DNA of 64,000 bases from Gallionella sp. UBA4121. GTDB lineage: Bacteria; Pseudomonadota; Gammaproteobacteria; Burkholderiales; Gallionellaceae. The translations under genes were made by a program, and so were the position numbers. Each line of letters begins with the position of its first letter. Position 1 is the first letter of the stretch. The stretch covers positions 1 to 64,000 of the forward strand of contig DFWZ01000056.1 in NCBI GenBank assembly GCA_002381565.1, given 5' to 3'. The notes under the pieces were generated by a model. That model did not search any database and had not been told where the DNA came from. It worked only from the letters and a program-made list of their open reading frames with translations. Below, piece by piece: positions 25,941 to 34,329 of the stretch.

Positions 25941-28070
25941 CTAGTGACGCCCGAAAAATCCGACATACCACAAGCCTGCCAGCGAACAGATTCCCGCCGC
26001 TATCAGCACGTAATAGGGCCACAGTGTGTTTTTATCGGCAAATGGATCAACCAGCGAACGGTGCGCGCCTGCCGGCAGACTGGCCAGCCCTGTCAGGGAG
26101 GTGCCGAACGGAATGTTGATGCGGGCGCGCGCATTGACCGCCCATCCATTGGCATCGAGGATAGGAGCAAGATTACGCCGTTTCAGCTTGAACCAGGCCA
26201 ATACCATGGAAGGGCACGAGACCAGCAGCATGAGACCTGCCAGCGCCAGCGGGATTTGCCAGAATTTCAAACTCAACATGCCGCCTACGACAGACGCGAG
26301 TATGCCGCCGATGGCGCCGATGGCAAGACCGATCGCTGCGAAAATTCCGGCGAACTTGCCCACATCAAAAGCAGGCTTTGGCGGTTCGGCGTGCGCACCC
26401 GTCACAACCTTGCCGGCATCCACCACAGCCTTGAACATGTTGCCCCCGGCCGTGCCGGCACGGGATGCAGCCAGCTTCTGCAGGCCCTCGCTGATCGCAC
26501 GGGACAGCTTCTTGTAGGGTGACCAGAATGCCTGGCGGATGCTGATCGGCTGATCGATGATGTGCACAATTGCGGCATCCCAGTCACGGCCCTGCCGGTC
26601 ATAAAAAATACCGTTACGCCCTACCATCAGATAGTCCGAATCGCCCGCCGTAAAGGCCGCTGCGATGTTCATCTTATCGGAGCCGCGCACGCACTCGCAG
26701 TACGCCAGGCACACACCACTCATCGCAGCAAAAGCGGCGTGTTTGACTACATCAGCCACCTTGACCGTCAACTGGCAGCTGCGCCCGTCCAGGTAGAGGG
26801 TACCGACCTGGAATATGCCTTTTTCACGGCCGGTATAAAAATTACGGAAAGAAACAAAGTTATTGACCAGCACGAATAAATCGCGCTTGTAACGCAACAG
26901 ACGCTCGACCGAATGGATGGCCTTGACCTCGGTTTCAACCGCCTTGTCGCAAGCGATCAACTCATCGACAAGCGCCTTGTGATTGCCGTCCAGAATTTCG
27001 CGAATGCGCGTTATACCGAGTCCGCCGACACGGCCTTGAGGCATCTGATCCTGCCAGGCCTCGAATGCGGCAAATTTTACGCACAACGCGTCCCACTGAG
27101 CCGCATCCAGCGTTTCATTTTTACCCAAAACCGGCGTGACTACCTTCGCATGCAGCGCATCAAGCCTGGACTGCCAGGCAGGATTGACGCCCGTCGTGAA
27201 TGAAAGCGGCTTATTGGCGGCAATGCCGGCCAGCGGAAAATTCGCAACCTCCACGCTTTGCGCAGACAGGTTTTGTGCTGCCAGCTGCTGATAATCCTCT
27301 GTCGAGCGGCTCAGTGGCAAGGCGGCACGAGGATCAAAAGCGGCCAGCTGGCAACGGGTGAAATAGTCGCTGACCTTGTCCTTGATCGCATCAAACGCAT
27401 CGGCGGCATGCTGAGTCTGGTCACCTAGAACAAGAATCACAGCATCCGATTCACCCTGTGCGTACCAGTCAGAAAAGGCGGCCGCCTGCTCAAAGAACTG
27501 GTCAGCGATCTCCTGACTGACACCCTGTTCACCGCTCAAGTCGGCGACCGAACCTGCACACTTGATGATGTCATCGACCGTGCTGCGCAAACCTGCCTCG
27601 GCGACCTGCTGCGGGCTGATTACGCCGTCACCGTTGAATTGCAATCCGGTCACAAATTTCTCGATGTCGCTCATGTCAGACATGGAAATTTGCGCGGCTT
27701 CCGACTTGCCCAGACTTTTCAGGATATGACGGGCGGACAGCAACAGGTTCTTGCCTTCATCAAAACTGTCGTCGATATCCGATAAAACCAGCCGGTCTGC
27801 CCCTTCGACCAACAGATCAGCATTTTTCAGCAGCGCCCCCGCCCAGGCGATGGCAGCCAGCACCTCGTTGGCGCGCACACGCCCATCCGCATCGCTGTCG
27901 ATCAAATCCAGCGTCCGGGTATCAAACTCGATGCCGCGCGTCGGACAACTCAGCGCCACCCACAGCTTTTGATCCAGATCCTTGAGTGCCAGTAAATCGG
28001 CGCCCGTATCGATCTGAACCTGATCAAAGCCGCCTGCGCGGAAAAAATTCCATGTATGGGGGGGAGTCAT
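25941..28070 (-). CDS. Uncharacterised membrane protein with an EF-hand
   Basis: 709 residues, no family I recognise. Residues about 57-68 (DSDADGRVRANE) are a canonical 12-residue EF-hand calcium-binding loop. A second, degenerate loop (FNGDGVISPQQ) lies about 145 residues in. The long middle part is soluble, with SVERLLRYKRDLFVLVNNFVSF. The C-terminal quarter has four hydrophobic segments (FAGIFAAIGLAIGAIGGILASVVGGML, IPLALAGLMLLVSCPSMVL, and a last one at YYVLIAAGICSLAGLWYVGFF), so the protein is anchored by its C-terminus. It ends 4 bp before the udg start, so it may share a transcript. Calcium binding is inferred from the loop alone; no function is proposed. Confidence 0.85.
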   Translation of the reverse strand: MTPPHTWNFFRAGGFDQVQIDTGADLLALKDLDQKLWVALSCPTRGIEFDTRTLDLIDSDADGRVRANEVLAAIAWAGALLKNADLLVEGADRLVLSDIDDSFDEGKNLLLSARHILKSLGKSEAAQISMSDMSDIEKFVTGLQFNGDGVISPQQVAEAGLRSTVDDIIKCAGSVADLSGEQGVSQEIADQFFEQAAAFSDWYAQGESDAVILVLGDQTQHAADAFDAIKDKVSDYFTRCQLAAFDPRAALPLSRSTEDYQQLAAQNLSAQSVEVANFPLAGIAANKPLSFTTGVNPAWQSRLDALHAKVVTPVLGKNETLDAAQWDALCVKFAAFEAWQDQMPQGRVGGLGITRIREILDGNHKALVDELIACDKAVETEVKAIHSVERLLRYKRDLFVLVNNFVSFRNFYTGREKGIFQVGTLYLDGRSCQLTVKVADVVKHAAFAAMSGVCLAYCECVRGSDKMNIAAAFTAGDSDYLMVGRNGIFYDRQGRDWDAAIVHIIDQPISIRQAFWSPYKKLSRAISEGLQKLAASRAGTAGGNMFKAVVDAGKVVTGAHAEPPKPAFDVGKFAGIFAAIGLAIGAIGGILASVVGGMLSLKFWQIPLALAGLMLLVSCPSMVLAWFKLKRRNLAPILDANGWAVNARARINIPFGTSLTGLASLPAGAHRSLVDPFADKNTLWPYYVLIAAGICSLAGLWYVGFFGRH

Positions 28071-28103
28071 GCTCTCTTCGTCCTCAATTAAAATCCGCCG
28101 GCA

Positions 28104-28949
28104 TCAACCAGGCTGCGGGTTCTGCTCCAGCGTGAATGAAGCGTGTGCATCCTGCCCCAGATGTCTGACCAGATAGGGCATTACCTGCTGCAAAACGCCA
28201 TGCAGGTTCCACGGCGGATTGAGTATGAACATGCCGCTGCCATGCATGCCGAAACCGTCCATGCTCAACCCCTGCACGCTGAGCGCCACATTAAGCCAGC
28301 TTTTCACCGGCAACTGCTTGAGTTGTTCCGGCAACTGCCGCGCGTCGCTGCGTTGCAACTGTGGATACCACACCGCATAGACGCCGCTCGGAAAACGCTT
28401 CAGGCCTTCTTTCAGCGCCGACACCACGCGCTGGTAATCCTGTTTGTCTTCATAAGGGGGATCTATCAGCACCAGCGCGCGGCGCGGCGGTGGCGGCAGC
28501 AAGGATTTCAGCGCCCCGAAACCGTCGGCGGTCTGAACCAACACCCCCTGACCTGAAAAATTCTGTTGCAGGATTTCGCTGTCGGAAGGATGCAACTCGA
28601 ACAGTCGCATCCTGTCCCCGTCCCGCAACAGCGCCTGTGCCACCAGAGGCGAACCGGGATACAGCTTCATCTGCCCGTCCGGATTGATGTGTTTTACCAG
28701 CGCCACATAGTCGGCCAGCGATTCAGGCAGATCATCGCGATCCCACAGGCGCGCAATGCCGCTCTCATACTCGGCATTCTGCGCGGCATAGCCGCTATCG
28801 AGCGCATAGCACCCCGCGCCCGCATGAGTATCGATATACCAGAATGGCTTGTCCTTTTGCGCCAGATAGCGCAGCAGTTGCACCTCGATGAAGTGCTTCA
28901 GCACATCGGCATGATTGCCGGCGTGAAAGGCGTGGCGATAACTCAGCAT
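28104..28949 (-). CDS. rlmJ: 23S rRNA (adenine2030-N6)-methyltransferase
   Basis: 281 residues from ATG 28949, where the family N-terminus MLSYRHAFHAGNHADVLKH begins; the frame extends 20 codons further without matching the family. SAM site YIDTHAGAGCYAL and catalytic motif LIDPPYEDKQDY are present. The enzyme methylates A2030 of 23S rRNA before ribosome assembly. Length is normal. No strong ribosome site is seen upstream of the chosen start. Confidence 0.96.
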   Translation of the reverse strand: MLSYRHAFHAGNHADVLKHFIEVQLLRYLAQKDKPFWYIDTHAGAGCYALDSGYAAQNAEYESGIARLWDRDDLPESLADYVALVKHINPDGQMKLYPGSPLVAQALLRDGDRMRLFELHPSDSEILQQNFSGQGVLVQTADGFGALKSLLPPPPRRALVLIDPPYEDKQDYQRVVSALKEGLKRFPSGVYAVWYPQLQRSDARQLPEQLKQLPVKSWLNVALSVQGLSMDGFGMHGSGMFILNPPWNLHGVLQQVMPYLVRHLGQDAHASFTLEQNPQPG

Positions 28950-29070
28950 AGGATAGAACAGGGTCGTGTGCGGAGCGCAATTGTGCCACGCGCATGGCGA
29001 ATTCACCAAGCTATCCGGCCTTGCGTGATCGTGGGTGGGTTGCGGCGATACCAGGCAGGGGCGTTTCGCT

Positions 29071-29262
29071 TTACTCGCAGTTAAATTTCAGATTTCCGCG
29101 CCAGCCGCAAGATCCACACTGGTAGCGCCTGACAGCAAACACCAGACTGATGATCCGGTCAATGAAACGACGTGGCACCCGGTCCAGATATGAAGAGTTG
29201 CATAGCGGGCAAGTTCTATTGGCAGTTTGAACATTAGCGCCCGGATAAGAAAATTTAAACAT
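29071..29262 (-). CDS. Small zinc-ribbon protein
   Basis: 63 residues from ATG 29262 with GAGGGG about 9 nt upstream. Two CxxC pairs (CPLCNSS, and CGSCGWRG 30 residues later) form a zinc-ribbon, separated by a hydrophobic stretch (FIDRIISLVFAV). Small proteins of this shape are common in betaproteobacteria but have no known role. It stands alone between rlmJ and the DUF455 gene. Confidence 0.65.
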   Translation of the reverse strand: MFKFSYPGANVQTANRTCPLCNSSYLDRVPRRFIDRIISLVFAVRRYQCGSCGWRGNLKFNCE

Positions 29263-29392
29263 GACAGACACCCCTCGGTGAACAATTTTTGACGCTACGT
29301 CAGAAATACGACTGTCAGATTAAATGGCCTGTGTTTGCCACGACGTTTTCATTATAAAAGCAGAAAAAAACAATACCTATATGCCAAAGTAT

Positions 29393-30229
29393 CTATGCAT
29401 TCTGCTCTATCAACGCGGCCAGCTCAAGATCACTGAAGCCCGCGGCCCGCCGGGCCGACAAATTGAACGGGCCGCGCGGCACGGGAGCCGCATATTCCGT
29501 TGCCAGCCTGGCGTAAGTGCTTACCGGATCACAAGCACGCTGCTCGCACAGGTAACCGTACCATCGATTGCCGATAGCAACATGGCCAATTTCATCGCGG
29601 AGAATAATATCCAGAATGCCGGCAGCTTTCATATCCCCGGCCTGAGCCAATTTATCGCGTAACGCGGGCACGGCATCCAGCCCGCGCGCTTCCATGGTTC
29701 GCGGCACCAGCGCCATCCGGGCCAGCACGTCGTGCCGTGTTTTGTCGACCATCTCCCATAAACTGTTGTGGGCGGGGAAGTCGCCATAGGCATAGCCCAT
29801 ACTTTGCAGATGTTCAGCCAGCAGGGAAAAATGCAATGCTTCCTCATCCGCCACTTGCAGCCAGTCTGCGTAAAACGCGTGCGGCATGTCAGCAAACCGC
29901 CAGATCGCATCCAGCGCCAGATTGATGGCGTTAAATTCAATATGAACCAGCGCATGAATCAGGACGGCGCGCCCCTCAGTCGTGATCATCGAACGGCGCT
30001 TGACAAAGCGGGGGGCTACCAGTTCAGGTTTGGCGGGGTAACCGGGGAGAGTCTGTGTTGCACTCAATGCGGACTGGCTATCCAGCGCCATGCCCGACAG
30101 CCAGATTTCTGCAAGGTTGCGCACGCCAGCCGCCTTGCGTGCAGCCTCCCGCTCGGCAAGCCAGAACAGCGCAGCGCGGCGCAACTCCGCAGGTTGAGAG
30201 GCATCGTTAGCAGTTGATAAGGTTTTCAA
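29393..30229 (-). CDS. DUF455 ferritin-like protein
   Basis: 278 residues, from a TTG at 30229; no better start is available before residue 47. The family is a ferritin-like four-helix bundle with conserved Glu and His ligands. I see HALVHIEFNAINLALDAIWRF, WLQVADEEALHFSLLAEHL and IILRDEIGHVAIGNRWY, each with an ExxH or EEALH pattern fitting a di-metal site. PRTMEARGLDA is also typical. The role is not established; tRNA hydroxylase-like relatives exist in the same superfamily. Confidence 0.85.
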   Translation of the reverse strand: MKTLSTANDASQPAELRRAALFWLAEREAARKAAGVRNLAEIWLSGMALDSQSALSATQTLPGYPAKPELVAPRFVKRRSMITTEGRAVLIHALVHIEFNAINLALDAIWRFADMPHAFYADWLQVADEEALHFSLLAEHLQSMGYAYGDFPAHNSLWEMVDKTRHDVLARMALVPRTMEARGLDAVPALRDKLAQAGDMKAAGILDIILRDEIGHVAIGNRWYGYLCEQRACDPVSTYARLATEYAAPVPRGPFNLSARRAAGFSDLELAALIEQNA

Positions 30230-30249
30230 TTTTCGTCCGGCCAGCGAAT

Positions 30250-30879
30250 TTATCGTTTGTTCAGTTTTGTCTTCGGCAACCAGAATTTATTATCCTGACC
30301 GGCTTCAGCGCTGACATAGATACTGCTGCCATTTTTCGGGTTATAAAGCACGGTGACTTTTAAGTTGCCAACCCCTCTGTAGCATTTGGATAAGGCTTCG
30401 TCAAACGAGGAGACCCCGGCATTCGCCCTGTATTTATCAAAAAGCAATTGTTCATTTTCCGGCACTACCGGCTCACCGGTTTGACTGGTTATTTTGGGAG
30501 AGAGCCCTGTAAAACTGACTTGTACCAGCATCACGCTCAGCACATAGTTGGCATAATCCGAAAGCTCACCACTTTTACAGGTGTAGTAGGGTGCCTGTTG
30601 CGAGGATGAAGTCACAGCCTTCGTTCCACCCGGACATGCTGAAATCTGACAGGTTTGTGAGGGGATTTCATCTACGCTTGCCTCCTTTTTCCCGGCATTG
30701 CTCAGGATCAGGATCGCAGTCATTAAAACCAGCAAGAGAAAGCCAATGACTGCATTCCTGAAATCCATTGCACTGAAACCGACCTGAGCATCCTGCGATA
30801 TCGCAGCACCGCAATAGGGGCAGGACTTAACGCCTGAGGAGATAATCTTGTTGCATTTTTTGCAGACTGTTAATGGCAT
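30250..30879 (-). CDS. Zinc-ribbon membrane protein of unknown function
   Basis: 209 residues. An N-terminal zinc ribbon (CKKCNKIISSGVKSCPYCG) is followed by one membrane segment (AVIGFLLLVLMTAILILS) and a C-terminal domain of about 140 residues, probably periplasmic, with three or four cysteines (CQISACPGG, YYTCKSG, SKCYRG). It lies 26 bp after the MlaF-like ATPase gene on the same strand and 20 bp before the DUF455 gene. No function can be assigned. Confidence 0.75.
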   Translation of the reverse strand: MPLTVCKKCNKIISSGVKSCPYCGAAISQDAQVGFSAMDFRNAVIGFLLLVLMTAILILSNAGKKEASVDEIPSQTCQISACPGGTKAVTSSSQQAPYYTCKSGELSDYANYVLSVMLVQVSFTGLSPKITSQTGEPVVPENEQLLFDKYRANAGVSSFDEALSKCYRGVGNLKVTVLYNPKNGSSIYVSAEAGQDNKFWLPKTKLNKR

Positions 30880-30905
30880 TTAATCCACCCGAAATCGTCA
30901 GCGCA

Positions 30906-31703
30906 TTAGAGATCTTCCGCATAAGGCCGGCTCGGATATTGAAAAGCGACCGGACCATCCGGTTCGGCATGGATAAACTGATGAACGAATGGATCTTTTG
31001 ATTCCAGCATTTCCGCTGCCCCGCCTTCAGCCACCACCACCCCGTCATGGATAAAATACACATAATCGGCGATTTTAAGTGACTCGGACATGTCATAGGT
31101 GACCACCACCGAGGTTACGCCCAACGCATCGTTCAATTTCCGGATCAGATTGGCGATGATATTCAGCGATATCGGGTCGAGTCCTGCGAAGGGCTCATCG
31201 TAGATGATCAGCGTGGGATCGATCGCGATCGCCCTTGCCAGTGCCACACGGCGCTCCATGCCCCCCGACAGATCTTTGGGCATCAGGCCATGTGCATTGC
31301 GCAAGCCGACCGCCTGAAGCTTCATCAGCACCAGATCGCGTATCATCTCCTCCGACAGATCGGTGTGTTCACGCATCGGAAACGCCAGATTGTCATATAC
31401 AGTCAAATCGCTGAACAGCCCGCTCACCTGAAACATCATGCCCATTTCCCGGCGCATCGCGTACAGTTCGTCGTTATTCAGTTCGTGTATCACTTTTCCC
31501 AGCACTTTGACGCTGCCGCTTGACGGCTTGAGCTGCCCGCCAAAATGATGCAGCAAGGTACTTTTGCCACATCCGCTGACGCCCAGTATCGCCACCACTT
31601 TGCCGCGCGGGATGGTGAGATTGATACCCTTGAGGACCTGACGTTTGCCATAGGCAAAATGCAGATCGCTGACCTCGACCAGATTTTCCGTTGATTGCTT
31701 CAA
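30906..31703 (-). CDS. MlaF-like ABC transporter ATPase, orphan, with altered H-loop
   Basis: 265 residues from a TTG at 31703 with GGAAAG 4-5 nt upstream. The sequence follows the MlaF family (phospholipid transport at the inner membrane): Walker A ILGVSGCGKSTLLHH, Q-loop MMFQVSGLFSDLTVYDN, signature DLSGGMERRVALARAIA, Walker B LIIYDEPFAGLDP. The H-loop, normally THD or SHD, reads VVVTYDMSES: the switch histidine is Tyr (codon TAT). The partner genes mlaE, mlaD, mlaC and mlaB are not next to it; downstream are a zinc-ribbon membrane protein and DUF455. It may serve a permease encoded elsewhere or be losing function. Confidence 0.88.
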   Translation of the reverse strand: MKQSTENLVEVSDLHFAYGKRQVLKGINLTIPRGKVVAILGVSGCGKSTLLHHFGGQLKPSSGSVKVLGKVIHELNNDELYAMRREMGMMFQVSGLFSDLTVYDNLAFPMREHTDLSEEMIRDLVLMKLQAVGLRNAHGLMPKDLSGGMERRVALARAIAIDPTLIIYDEPFAGLDPISLNIIANLIRKLNDALGVTSVVVTYDMSESLKIADYVYFIHDGVVVAEGGAAEMLESKDPFVHQFIHAEPDGPVAFQYPSRPYAEDL

Positions 31704-31733
31704 TATCTTTCCTTCTTCAGAGCTAAATGCAGC

Positions 31734-32132
31734 ATGCAGCGTTGGATGTTATCATTTTTGCGTACCGCTCACAGAACCACGCAAACTTCCACGACATCAG
31801 CCGCACAAAAAATCCTCAATGACGTTTTCGGCTACGCCACTTTTCGCGGCGAGCAGCAGGCCATCGTCGAACAAATCGCAGGCGGTGGCGATGCACTGGT
31901 GTTAATGCCGACAGGCGGAGGTAAATCGTTATGCTACCAGATCCCCGCACTGCTGCGACCGGGCGTGGGGATAGTGGTATCGCCACTGATCGCACTGATG
32001 CAGGATCAGGTCGATGCACTGCGCCAATTGGGCGTAAAGGCGGCCTACTTGAATTCCAGCCTGACAACCGATGCCACACGAGCGGTGCAAGGTCACCAAT
32101 TGCGCCGCCCTGAGCAGCGCCGCCTTTCATAA
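31734..32132 (+). pseudogene. recQ 5' remnant
   Basis: The frame encodes the RecQ N-terminus (ILNDVFGYATFRGEQQAIVE, Walker A LMPTGGGKSLCYQIPALL, VVSPLIALMQDQVDALRQLG), then after SSLTTDATRAVQ (about 32080) leaves the family and stops at 32132. Everything from motif Ia onward, including the DEAH box and RQC/HRDC domains, is absent. ATG 31734 or 31746 would be the start. A complete recQ begins 340 bp downstream. The two copies differ enough at DNA level that this is not a fresh duplication. Confidence 0.88.
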
Positions 32133-32139
32133 ATTTATT

Positions 32140-32301
32140 TCATAGCAACCGCCCGCCAATCAGTGCGCCGCCAATAGCCAGCACCGATTCCTTCTTGTTA
32201 TCTAACGCCCACAACTTGGCGCTTTCAAACCAATCAGTGCCTGTAGTAGCTGATTTGCCTATTCCTTCCAAAACGCAGCGATTAATGTTCATTTTTTCCA
32301 T
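32140..32301 (-). CDS. Hypothetical small ORF between the two recQ copies
   Basis: 53 codons starting ATG GAA AAA ATG AAC, with the start overlapping the end of the preceding small frame. The product ends in a Gly-rich hydrophobic stretch (ESVLAIGGALIGGRLL). The overlap with its neighbour is gene-like, but there is no homology I recognise; it may be chance. Confidence 0.25.
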   Translation of the reverse strand: MEKMNINRCVLEGIGKSATTGTDWFESAKLWALDNKKESVLAIGGALIGGRLL

Positions 32302-32482
32302 ACAATTGCAACGCAATGAAGACATCCAGTGGGGGATTATGATCGATTGCTCGATGAAGTTTGAATGCTACGAGCGGATGAAGGATAATGGCGTCAATAG
32401 TTTTCCATTTGCGCCCTCTCATCCTCTCTAGAACATCTCCCCGATACGGGGCAGGAAACCCACAAAGGATGTCTAACATCAC
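32282..32482 (-). CDS. Hypothetical small ORF overlapping the recQ start
   Basis: 66 codons starting GTG ATG just after AGGGG. The start lies inside the 5' end of recQ on the opposite strand. The product (KWKTIDAIILHPLVAFKLHR) is not recognisable. The coupled arrangement with the next frame is the only support. Confidence 0.22.
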   Translation of the reverse strand: MMLDILCGFPAPYRGDVLERMRGRKWKTIDAIILHPLVAFKLHRAIDHNPPLDVFIALQLYGKNEH

Positions 32483-34298
32483 CCCTAGTCAAATATTACG
32501 CGATGTATTCGGCTACCCAAAATTCCGAGGCAATCAAGAAAGCGTTATTGAGCATGTAACACGCGGGGGCGATGCGTTGGTGTTGATGCCGACCGGAGGT
32601 GGCAAATCACTTTGCTACCAAATCCCGGCACTTTGCCGCAACGGACTTGGCATTGTCATTTCACCGTTGATAGCGCTGATGCAGGATCAGGTGGATGCGC
32701 TGAAACAACTCGGTGTTTCGGCTGCATTTATGAATTCCAGTCTTGATGCTGAAGCCGCGCGCGAAGTATCCCGGCAATTGCAACGCAACGAGTTAAAACT
32801 ATTGTATGTCGCGCCCGAGCGACTGATGACAGAAGGTTTTCTTAATCTGCTGGAGCGCTTGCAGCAGGATAACGGCATAGCCCTGTTTGCCATAGACGAA
32901 GCTCATTGTGTATCACAATGGGGCCATGATTTCCGCCCGGAGTACCGTGCTTTGACTGTGTTGCACGAGCGATTTCCCAATGTGCCGCGCATCGCACTCA
33001 CCGCTACAGCTGATGCACCGACACGACGTGAGATCGTCGAGCGACTTGCATTGGAACACGCACAGCAATTCGTTTCCAGCTTCGACCGTCCCAACATCCG
33101 TTACCGCGTCACGCTGAAAGCCAATGCGCGCCAGCAGTTATTGTCTTTCCTTGAAACAGAACATCAAAACGACGCCGGCATCGTGTATTGCCTGTCACGC
33201 AAGAAGGTAGAAGAAACCGCCGCATGGCTTAAGGAACAGGGATGGGATGCCCTGCCCTACCACGCTGGACTCGATGCTGCCATGCGCCTCGAATACCAGC
33301 GCCGCTTCATACGCGAAGAGGGCGTTATCATGGTCGCCACCGTCGCCTTCGGCATGGGTATAGACAAGCCCAACGTGCGCTTCGTAGCGCATCTGGATTT
33401 GCCAAAAAGTCTCGAGTCTTATTATCAAGAAACAGGCAGGGCTGGTCGTGATGGCTTGCCCGCAAATGCATGGATGGCTTACGGCCTGGGCGATGTAGTG
33501 TCGATGCGACAGATGCTGATGTCAGGCGAAGCGCCGGAGGAGCGCAAACGAGTGGAGTTGCAAAAGCTCGATGCACTACTGGGTTACTGCGAAGCTACTG
33601 AGTGTCGCCACCAAACTGTACTGCGCTACTTCGGCGAAGCACATCCCGGCAACTGTGGGCAGTGCGACAACTGCCTCGAACCGGTTGATACCTGGGACGC
33701 AACCCAAGCTGCGCAGATGGCTCTGTCCTGCGTGTATCGCACCGGGCAACGCTTCGGTGTCGGACATCTGGTTGACGTGTTGCTGGGAAAAGAGACCGAG
33801 CGCATTACAAAATTCGGCCACAAGCAACTGTCCACGTTCGGCATCGGCGTTGAGCACACGGCCCAGCAATGGAGCAGCATATACCGCCAGCTGATCGCGG
33901 GCGGATATCTGGAGGCGGACATCGAAGTCTATGGCGGCCTGATGCTGACCGCAACGGCTCGTCCTGTACTTAAGGGCGAAGTGAGCTTGTGGATGCGGCG
34001 CGATGTAGCACCAGTCAAACGCACACGCACCGAACGTGAAGGCAAGACACGAGAACCGTTTTCAGGTGCCACCAGCGACAAACTATGGCTGGCACTCAAG
34101 GCCAAACGCATGGAGCTGGCACGCGAACAGGGCGTGCCGCCCTATGTCATTTTTCACGACAGCACCCTACTGGAAATGCGCGAACAAAAACCCGGCAGCC
34201 TTACCGAAATGGCGCGAATCAGCGGCGTCGGTCAAGGTAAACTGACTCGCTACGGCGATGATTTCCTCAAAGTCATTGAAGAGGTGGCAAACCGTTGA
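32469..34298 (+). CDS. recQ: ATP-dependent DNA helicase RecQ
   Basis: 609 residues from ATG 32469, where the family N-terminus MSNITPSQILRDVFGYPKFRG begins; an in-frame ATG at 32388 would add an unrelated leader. All helicase motifs are present: LMPTGGGKSLCYQ, FAIDEAHCVSQWGHDFRPEY, ALTATADAPTRREI, QETGRAGRDG. The zinc-binding RQC region follows (YCEATECRHQ, GNCGQCDNCLEP), then a C-terminal HRDC domain (PPYVIFHDSTLLEM). It unwinds DNA 3' to 5' in recombinational repair. It follows the recQ remnant and lies convergent to the EAL gene. Confidence 0.96.
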   Translation: MSNITPSQILRDVFGYPKFRGNQESVIEHVTRGGDALVLMPTGGGKSLCYQIPALCRNGLGIVISPLIALMQDQVDALKQLGVSAAFMNSSLDAEAAREVSRQLQRNELKLLYVAPERLMTEGFLNLLERLQQDNGIALFAIDEAHCVSQWGHDFRPEYRALTVLHERFPNVPRIALTATADAPTRREIVERLALEHAQQFVSSFDRPNIRYRVTLKANARQQLLSFLETEHQNDAGIVYCLSRKKVEETAAWLKEQGWDALPYHAGLDAAMRLEYQRRFIREEGVIMVATVAFGMGIDKPNVRFVAHLDLPKSLESYYQETGRAGRDGLPANAWMAYGLGDVVSMRQMLMSGEAPEERKRVELQKLDALLGYCEATECRHQTVLRYFGEAHPGNCGQCDNCLEPVDTWDATQAAQMALSCVYRTGQRFGVGHLVDVLLGKETERITKFGHKQLSTFGIGVEHTAQQWSSIYRQLIAGGYLEADIEVYGGLMLTATARPVLKGEVSLWMRRDVAPVKRTRTEREGKTREPFSGATSDKLWLALKAKRMELAREQGVPPYVIFHDSTLLEMREQKPGSLTEMARISGVGQGKLTRYGDDFLKVIEEVANR

Positions 34299-34329
34299 TC
34301 ATCTCAACGGATATGGCGACCGAAGGAAC

